Shown here in pieces: positions 56,046 to 64,000 of a stretch of 64,000 nucleotides of DNA. Positions within the stretch are counted from its first letter, which is position 1; every line of letters starts with the position of its first letter. The DNA is taken from contig NC_081185.1 in NCBI RefSeq assembly GCF_029867415.1, forward strand, positions 120,879,987 through 120,943,986. The letters are read 5' to 3'. The notes beneath the pieces are model-generated. The model did no database searches and was not told the DNA's origin. It was given only the letters and a program-made list of their open reading frames with translations. The stretch is from Vicia villosa (Eukaryota; Streptophyta; Magnoliopsida; Fabales; Fabaceae). Position numbers and translations under genes: made by a program.

Positions 56046-56152
56046 CAAATATAGTATTTAGGCTTGGATATTATAAAATAAATAAAGTCGAATGGAGTAT
56101 AATAGAACAACCAGAATAAAATAAAAATGTCATTTTATTATTTGGATATTTT

Positions 56153-56178
56153 ATGACGAAATAAAGTTATTTCGTCAT
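56153..56178. repeat. 26-bp hairpin (ATGACGAAATA arms)
   Basis: Arms ATGACGAAATA (56153-56163) and TATTTCGTCAT (56168-56178) pair perfectly around AAGT. It lies in AT-rich sequence just after the copia target site; possibly a MITE relic. Confidence 0.6.
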
Positions 56179-57040
56179 TCCATATAAATTAAAGGGTACA
56201 AAAATGGTGAAAAATTATAAAATGAGATGTAATGTAATGTAGTTCATCCATTTCGGTTTCATTCTATTCCTCTTGTAATTAAAGGTTAAATATATTTTGA
56301 ATCCTTATAAATATCCTAATTCAATTTTAGTTCCTCTAAATATTTTCATAATAGTATTCTAAAATTTTTTGTGCCCAATTTTGATTTCTCCTTACTATTT
56401 GGGAGCTAACGTGCATAGCACATGTCATGTCATACCACGTTACTTAACTGCAAAAACAAAAATGAGTTAGTTTGCGGGGTTACAAGCCTCGTACAAACTA
56501 ACCCAGAAAATTCATCCCCTTACCAACACCTTCTAACCAAACCCAGAATTTAAAGTGTGATCTAAACACAACAACATCAAGGTTTGAATCAACCACATTA
56601 AACACAAAATCTATGCAATATCAACATCACATCATGGTGGCCGACCAGATTTTGTTCCTACCTAAAAAAACCTCCCACTTCTTTCTCTATTTTTTCGATT
56701 TAGCTTCCCGAAAAATTCCCTTTGTGGAGTATCCATTTGGGCACTTAAAGTCATTTAACAATGAAAAGGGTCGGATGTCTGATAGTGATAAATGTGATAT
56801 TGAAATTATTCTGCTTTTATGCTGAATCGTAAGGTTATAGTTCAGAACTCTCTATTGAGCAAAGAAACATTGAAACTGGAAATGAACATGCTTTGAAACC
56901 ATCACCAGAAGCTAAAGAAGAAGAATTGTCAAATCAACGTTTTTGGATGATTTTTTTTCTAATGTTATCAATGCCAACGTTTTTGGATGCTTTGGAAACA
57001 TCACCACAAGCTATTGAAGAAGAAGTTTATATTCAAGTGG

Positions 57041-57106
57041 GACGAACCGGAGAATGCTCAGAAGCTGTTTGATGAAATGCCTAAGAGAAATGTTGCTCAA
57101 GTTTAA
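57041..57106 (+). pseudogene. Pentatricopeptide repeat (PPR) fragment
   Basis: The frame reads DEPENAQKLFDEMPKRNVAQV then a stop. This is one PPR unit of the PLS type, with the hallmark A..LFDEMP.RNV. Upstream in-frame sequence is unrelated. Isolated single-motif remnant. Confidence 0.65.
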
Positions 57107-57906
57107 CAATCACTGGTAGAAATGGCTTCAGAAGCAAAAATTGTAGGCTTAAACCGGTAGAAATGCCTAAATTACCTATATTTCATTTGTAGTTTTCATG
57201 ATTACTAGCTTGAACCGAAAAACAATGACAAATATGAGTCAAAGATGTTAGATTGATTGTTTGGTGATTGGCATGCTAATTTTGTGTTCAAATATTCAAA
57301 TACAAAAGTTGCTGATAACAATGAAACGTTTTGCGGGTATGTTGGTCTTAAAGCATGCATAACTCAATTACCTAAGAATGGATATGTAGCAATTTGCCAC
57401 TGAGCTTGAACTCTGGAAGGTTTGATATCATAGGATGTATGTGTATACTTTTATCAACTACTATCTTTTATCTTGCAATTATATCACGCAAGATCCCGAG
57501 TTTGATATTGACTATTAATTAAACGATTTTGTTAGAAAAATACAATTGATTAATAAATTAGAAGAGTTTTGTGTAGAATAGTCATTAATAATAATTTTTC
57601 CATTTTCCAATTTTTTTGAATATGATTTATTTTGTGCTTCTTAAACCACGGTCAAAGTTTGTCATTACTCAATAAAATTTCAAATTTCAAATAGACTAAA
57701 AAGATGAAATTTAAGATCTCAGACTCAATATAAAACCTCATAAAGTAAGATGTCAGGTTATTATTAATTTAACTTCCTAAATTTTTAGCATTGAGAGATA
57801 AAATCAGCTTGGCTTACAAAAGGAAAGTTATTCTACTGTTCCATCAATCTACAAACTATACAACTTGAGAATGTATGTGTATATCAGGCAAGTATCTGTC
57901 AATGAA

Positions 57907-58014
57907 TGTTGACCACGTGAAAAATGTTGTAATTTTCTGCAAGACGATATGAGGGAGCAACATTGACCACATGAAAAATGTTGTAATTTTCTGCAAGACG
58001 ATACGAGGGAACAA
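57907..58014. repeat. 54-bp tandem duplication
   Basis: Two adjacent copies of a unit around GAAAAATGTTGTAATTTTCT...GACGATA(T/C)GAGGGA, with about four differences. No coding significance. Confidence 0.85.
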
Positions 58015-58215
58015 ATGGAATGAGGGAACACAAGTTGTGTGACAAAATGTACCTAAAAAATGCAGTGGAAGAACGAGGAAGCGCAGTGTAAGAAATTTTA
58101 GAATTAAAGATTTTAGGGTAGTTTGAAACCTCCATAAACTAAACATTATTTAAAGAAATTTTTTATAGAGACTAAAATTGAATTTAAGTTATTTATAGAA
58201 CCCTGTAATTAATCC

Positions 58216-59032
58216 AAACAATAAAAATACCGTTCAGTTTCTTTTCATTCCATCCATTCAAATATAACTTTAATGATTAACTCTATATTAATGTGGTGTA
58301 GATGCGGTTTTGGCAGAGCCGATACCATTATCACCGTTTCTATATTGAAGAACAAATTGTAGTTAATTCACACCGTGACGACCGCAATCATTATTGTGGC
58401 ACCTTTACCGACCGAAATCACAAAAACCTTTACGCGACCGCGACCTTTTTTAAAACCCTGATCATCAGAACCTTGAAGACTATACCCAAATTTCAAAAGT
58501 TCTGGTGGTTGTTGCAACTTGCATAAATGTCATTGCTCATTGTCGGTGAAGCTCTTCACTCTTGATAACCAGCACAGGTACACCTCTTTCCCCTCTACTT
58601 TTTCTAGGTATTTTAGGGTTTTGTGTTTAGATAGCGGGTTTCAATATTTTCCATGTATAATTTGGTATTTTTATGTTAATGCTGGTTCAGAAGCACTAAT
58701 ATCAATAACAAGTTTGCATGGCACCCCAAACTACCACTGTTGCATATGTGTTTGTAGTAGACATAATGTAAGTATTTTCTTTAAATTTATTAGAATTATA
58801 TATTTTTGACGAGTATGGTGCATGACTTGAATTCACAACAGAAATAATAAGAATGTTTTATGAATACAAACAAAATATGCCAGTAGTTTAGCCACTGCAA
58901 TAACTACAACTATATGCAATCCAGTTTGAACCAAATAATTAATTCCAAAACTGTATGCCAGAGACAGTTATACAAGTTGTTGTTCCACTTTGGAAGCTGT
59001 GGAGATAATCATTTGATTTGTAGATAGAACAA
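58216..59032. other. Downstream flank of gene C
   Basis: 58290-58475 has CG-rich motifs (GATGCGGTTTTGGCAGAG, GACCGCAA, GCGACCGCGACC) reminiscent of a dispersed legume repeat. 58530-58800 matches the flank of gene B (18340-18620). The rest is the 3' UTR side of gene C. No intact gene. Confidence 0.5.
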
Positions 59033-62000
59033 TTATTTTGAAACTGTAATTGAGTTTGTCTCGTACAAATCGGAGGAGGATATAGAGTCTACTTGTAGTG
59101 CTGGCATTTCAGCAGAAAACAAGACCGGCTTTGGAGGATATGACACTGATGAAAGTGGTCCTAGTAGCATTTCTATTACTTTATTCATCGGTGGTCTGTC
59201 TGATGGATTCGTTTGAATACACCATAGACTCACCAAAGTAATCTTTCTAACCATATCATTTTCTTCCTCTGAGATTGTCAATCTATTTAAAAGAGTGTTA
59301 GTAGTATTACCTTGGTCAAGATCTTTATAAATCCAATCAGGAAAATACATTTCAGAAGTACACGACCCTCCGGTTTCATAGTTCTTTCTTCCTCCAATCA
59401 TCTCAAGAATCAGCATGCCATAACTGTACACATCAGACTTGTAAGAGACTCCTCCAAATGCTCTACTAAATATTTCAGGTGCCATATATCCTATAGTTCC
59501 TCTTGTCCCTAGTATTGACACAATACTATCCTTCTTTTGGCATATTTTAGCCAAACCAAAGTCAGATATTTTTGGACAAAAATCTTCATCTAAAAGAATG
59601 TTTTGGGGTTTGATATCAAGATGCAAAATCCTTGAGTTGCATCCTTGATGCAAGTACTCTAGTCCTCTAGCAATGCCTATTGCAATTTGGAACAGAGTGT
59701 TCCAATCAAAATCACAAATAGCATTAGGAAATTCACTTTTATAGATGAACTTATCCAATGAACCTTTGGGCATGAACTCATATATTAGTGCTCTTTTGTT
59801 CCCCTCATAACAATAACCTAAGAGTGACACAATGTTCATATGTGATGTTCTACTAATGCTTGCAACTTCGTTTATGAATTCTTCTCCATTTCCCTTTGAT
59901 TCGTTTATAAGTTTTACTGCCACTTGACGACCATCGTTTAATCTTGCTTTGTACACAACACCATATCCTCCTTGGCCTAATTTCTCTCGAAATGAGTTTG
60001 TGATCCTTTTTACTTCTTTATACCTATATCTTCTTGGCATAGATGAATTATAATTTTGCATAAAAGTGTCCACATTGTGCTCAACAAGCTTTCTTCTTCT
60101 CCAGAAGATACTCTTTTGTTGTCTACCTGTACCCCTTTTAAGGTGACATCTAATCATAATAATTATAAAGAACATTGTTACTCCAAATCCTGCAGCACCT
60201 GAATTTATCAAAGACAAAAAGTATTTTCAGCCATTATTTTAGAAGAAAAATTCACACCACTATAATGCGGGATGAGAAACGCAGGTATCATAAAAAGTGA
60301 TATTATTTATTGTTCTTACCTATCACTATCACAATAAGCCTCCAGTTATGTTTTGAACCTACAGTAAAAACAACCAAATCAGACAAAACTTATAATAATC
60401 ATACATTGTCTCTTGAAGAGAAATTGATGGTCATTTATTTACTAACTGCTTTGTATTTTGCAGCAGCAATGAATAGAAAATTTCCTGATTTATATGAATA
60501 TTGAATCAGTTGTTGCACTTGCATAACCAGCTATTGAAGTGATGCAGAAAGATGAACAATATGTTGAAATCAGATGCATTGAAGTTTCAAGATCTTAATT
60601 AAGGCCAATATATTTTCAAAGCATTGATCTATTTATCTTGGAGACTTATATTTCCATGAAGTTTTCAAGCACATTTAGTAATGAAACCAGGCACATCTAG
60701 GAATAAAGCCAGGCAAGTTATGGCAAGCCACTTTGATTTTACAAAACCTACACTTTAAAGCTTAAGATAATGTGTACATCTTACTGTTCCTACATACCTC
60801 TGTTGCACCGACACCGATGATAAAATGTGCGTATGTGTCTGTATTAGTGTCCGTATATAAAATTGATACCGACACTTGTGATTACATTTAATTTATTATT
60901 TTTTTCAAATTTTTAATGATGTAGATGTGTCAGTGTTCGTGTTTCGTAGCTATATACTCCAAGTCTAAGGTGGTTTTTATAAGCACCGTCCACCTCATAC
61001 TATGCATCTTTTATTAGTTGATTCTGTTGGAAGTCTCTTCTCCACACTTGGTTAATATGTAGTTTGTTTTTTGTGATTATGCCGTCCTTCAATAAAATAA
61101 GTTATAACAGTCTCTCAACATCACACTACAGCAGAAAAAGATGGCGTGTGATTCACGGTACTAATGACCAAAACTTCGTATCAAATAAAACGCGTTGAGT
61201 TGCATATGGAATAAAAAAAATAATGTGCTTGTATAATTTTTCTAAAACACAAAGGAATTACAATGACAACAAAACCTTAAAATCAAAAAGCAATTTGATC
61301 AAAAAAGTCTATATTTACTCAATAACATTAAAAAAAAAAAAATCATCACAAGGAGTTGGAGAAAAGTTATATTATAGACATACTTGAGGGTGAGGATGAG
61401 ATCCCTGGCAAAAAGCATGAAGTTGCATGAGTTCCATTATCGCAGAAACATCTGAATTCAGTATCTCCATCATTCCCACACGCTCCACCAGAAACAAGGC
61501 AGCTCTGGCAGTCCATATAGTTTCCGCTCCATATCAACTCAAAACCTTCTTTTAATGCTTCGCTCAGAGTTCTATTGTCATATCCAAGTTCTCCAGCTAG
61601 GCTTCTCAAAATGGGAATCTCAACGATATGAGTTGGAGTACAGTTGGCAATAATCGAATCAGAATCATAAACGATGTAGACAACATATTCACTTTCGTCA
61701 CAGTTGATATAATTAAGATTCTGATCAACCACAGTTCCACTTCTAACATTGCAACCGTATAATAGCGTCAAGTTATCATTACTGTTGTTAGCTTGAAATT
61801 GAGTGTTATCAAATGTGCTGCTCTTGTAATTAGTATTCACGGCACAAACATTACCACTAGAGTAATCGTCTCTAGCGACTGTGAGTTTCTGTGTTGTATT
61901 GTCCCATTGGAGAATACGATACTTAACGCTATTGATTGTGATCTTTGAAACTTTTTCTTCGCATGTAAGCTTTGTATTAGTACGATCAGCAACACCACCA

Positions 62001-62203
62001 CAATAACTTTCTCTTTTTTCTCCCCAGAATGGATACTTGAGGTTTGTGATATTGCTGTCGCAGGAAAAAGGAATATTGCAGTTCGCGTGTTGGATATCAT
62101 CATCGCATAGACACTTCGGAAAATTTATGATGAAGATTATCAAAAGTGAAAAGGAGAAATAGAAAACAATAATGGAAGAAGAATAATGAAGCAGAGGTTT
62201 CAT
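59033..62203 (-). CDS. LRK10L-type receptor-like kinase, gene C (3 exons)
   Basis: Exons on the minus strand: 62203-61384, 60358-60320 and 60198-59033; GT-AG introns of 1,025 and 121 bp, phase 1, giving 674 aa. The signal peptide starts [20 protein letters not shown]. The GUB_WAK ectodomain has [20 protein letters not shown], and the Cys-rich end has [20 protein letters not shown]; it is closely related to gene A. Exon 2 is 39 nt, six more than in A and B, repeating GTGATA so the membrane segment reads [14 protein letters not shown]. Kinase: GQGGYG, VAVK, HLD (non-RD), DFG, MAPEIF, as in A. No stops or splice defects. Predicted plasma-membrane receptor kinase, ligand unknown. Shares ancestral intron 1 sequence with gene A. 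Confidence 0.9.
60790..60955. repeat. MITE-like remnant in intron 1 of gene C
   Basis: Starts near CTGTTGCACCGACACCGATG and ends near GTGTCAGTGTTCGTGTTTCG, so the two ends are imperfectly inverted (CACCGACACCGA against TCAGTGTTCGTG). About 165 bp, non-coding. Family not assigned. Confidence 0.4.

Positions 62204-64000
<1,797 letters not shown>

Larger units (their letters stand above)
56284..58215. mobile_element. Possible Mutator-like (Pack-MULE type) element with captured gene fragments
   Basis: The left end (56284 on) and the reverse complement of the right end (58215 back) are similar for about 65 bp, sharing TATAAATA, AATTCAATTTTAGT and CT(C/A)TAAA. The left end resembles a dispersed legume repeat with a GGTTAAATATxTTTT...TAGTCCCT-like start. 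The interior holds a PPR fragment (57041-57106) and a 70-codon frame (56613-56825) of unknown origin, but no transposase. I could not find a convincing 9-bp target duplication, so two independent repeat fragments remain possible. Confidence 0.35.

Noticed and set aside
61126..61150. CACTACAGCAGAAAAAGATGG as a second CACTA terminus
   Set aside because: It resembles a CACTA end, but I see neither subterminal repeats after it nor a matching second terminus or TSD.

Overview
The window is plant nuclear DNA, AT-rich and dense in transposable elements, most likely from a galegoid legume (Vicieae/Trifolieae type). This rests on an Ogre-like 4.1-kb solo LTR, Athila and Tat retroelements, and legume-style dispersed repeats; the species itself is inference. 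The host genes are three LRK10L-type receptor-like kinases (RLKs) with the same three-exon layout: gene A (+, 3431-13578), gene B (-, 22033-18833) and gene C (-, 62203-59033). Each has a GUB_WAK ectodomain exon, a tiny transmembrane-start exon (33-39 nt) and a kinase exon with a non-RD (HLD) catalytic loop. All splice phases agree and the spliced frames stay open (666, 657 and 674 aa). A and B lie tail to tail in an inverted duplication, and a broken LINE sits near its axis.

Layout. 1-1.9 kb: exon fragments of three unrelated host genes (an RLK, a purple acid phosphatase and the ER chaperone BiP) next to a CACTA transposon terminus, suggesting a Pack-CACTA. 2-3.3 kb: start of a decayed copia element and the promoter of gene A. 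3.4-13.6 kb: gene A, whose 8-kb first intron holds a copia element that is itself split by an Ogre-like solo LTR. 14-18.2 kb: L1-type LINE with a MITE inside. 18.8-22.1 kb: gene B. 24.1-56.0 kb: a four-level nest of LTR retrotransposons. 56.1-58.2 kb: a possible Pack-MULE carrying a PPR fragment. 59-62.2 kb: gene C. 62.5-64 kb: an (AT)n tract and unrecognised sequence.

The nest. A small Ty1/copia element (24061-56045, TSD caaat) is broken inside its 3' LTR by a minus-strand Tat-lineage Ty3/gypsy element (28146-55923, LTRs with one difference seen). That element is interrupted by a plus-strand Athila element with gag-protease but no pol (33056-45148, TSD ggctc). Its 5' LTR in turn holds a minus-strand non-coding element with an Athila-type primer site (33839-38712, TSD agatc). 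Removing each layer restores the layer below: the copia 3' LTR returns to exactly 243 bp, and the exon under the Athila insertion returns to frame.

The most notable object is the Tat element. Besides gag-pro and a pol with two RNase H domains, it carries two genes on the opposite strand between pol and the 3' LTR: a five-exon gene for a plant-mobile-domain (PMD) plus coiled-coil protein, and a single-exon gene resembling a putative plant transposon protein domain. Both have their own TATA-like elements. The introns can persist because this gene is antisense to the genomic RNA. In this copy the PMD gene is broken by an in-frame stop and by the Athila insertion, and the reverse transcriptase has YRDD where YVDD or YIDD is usual.
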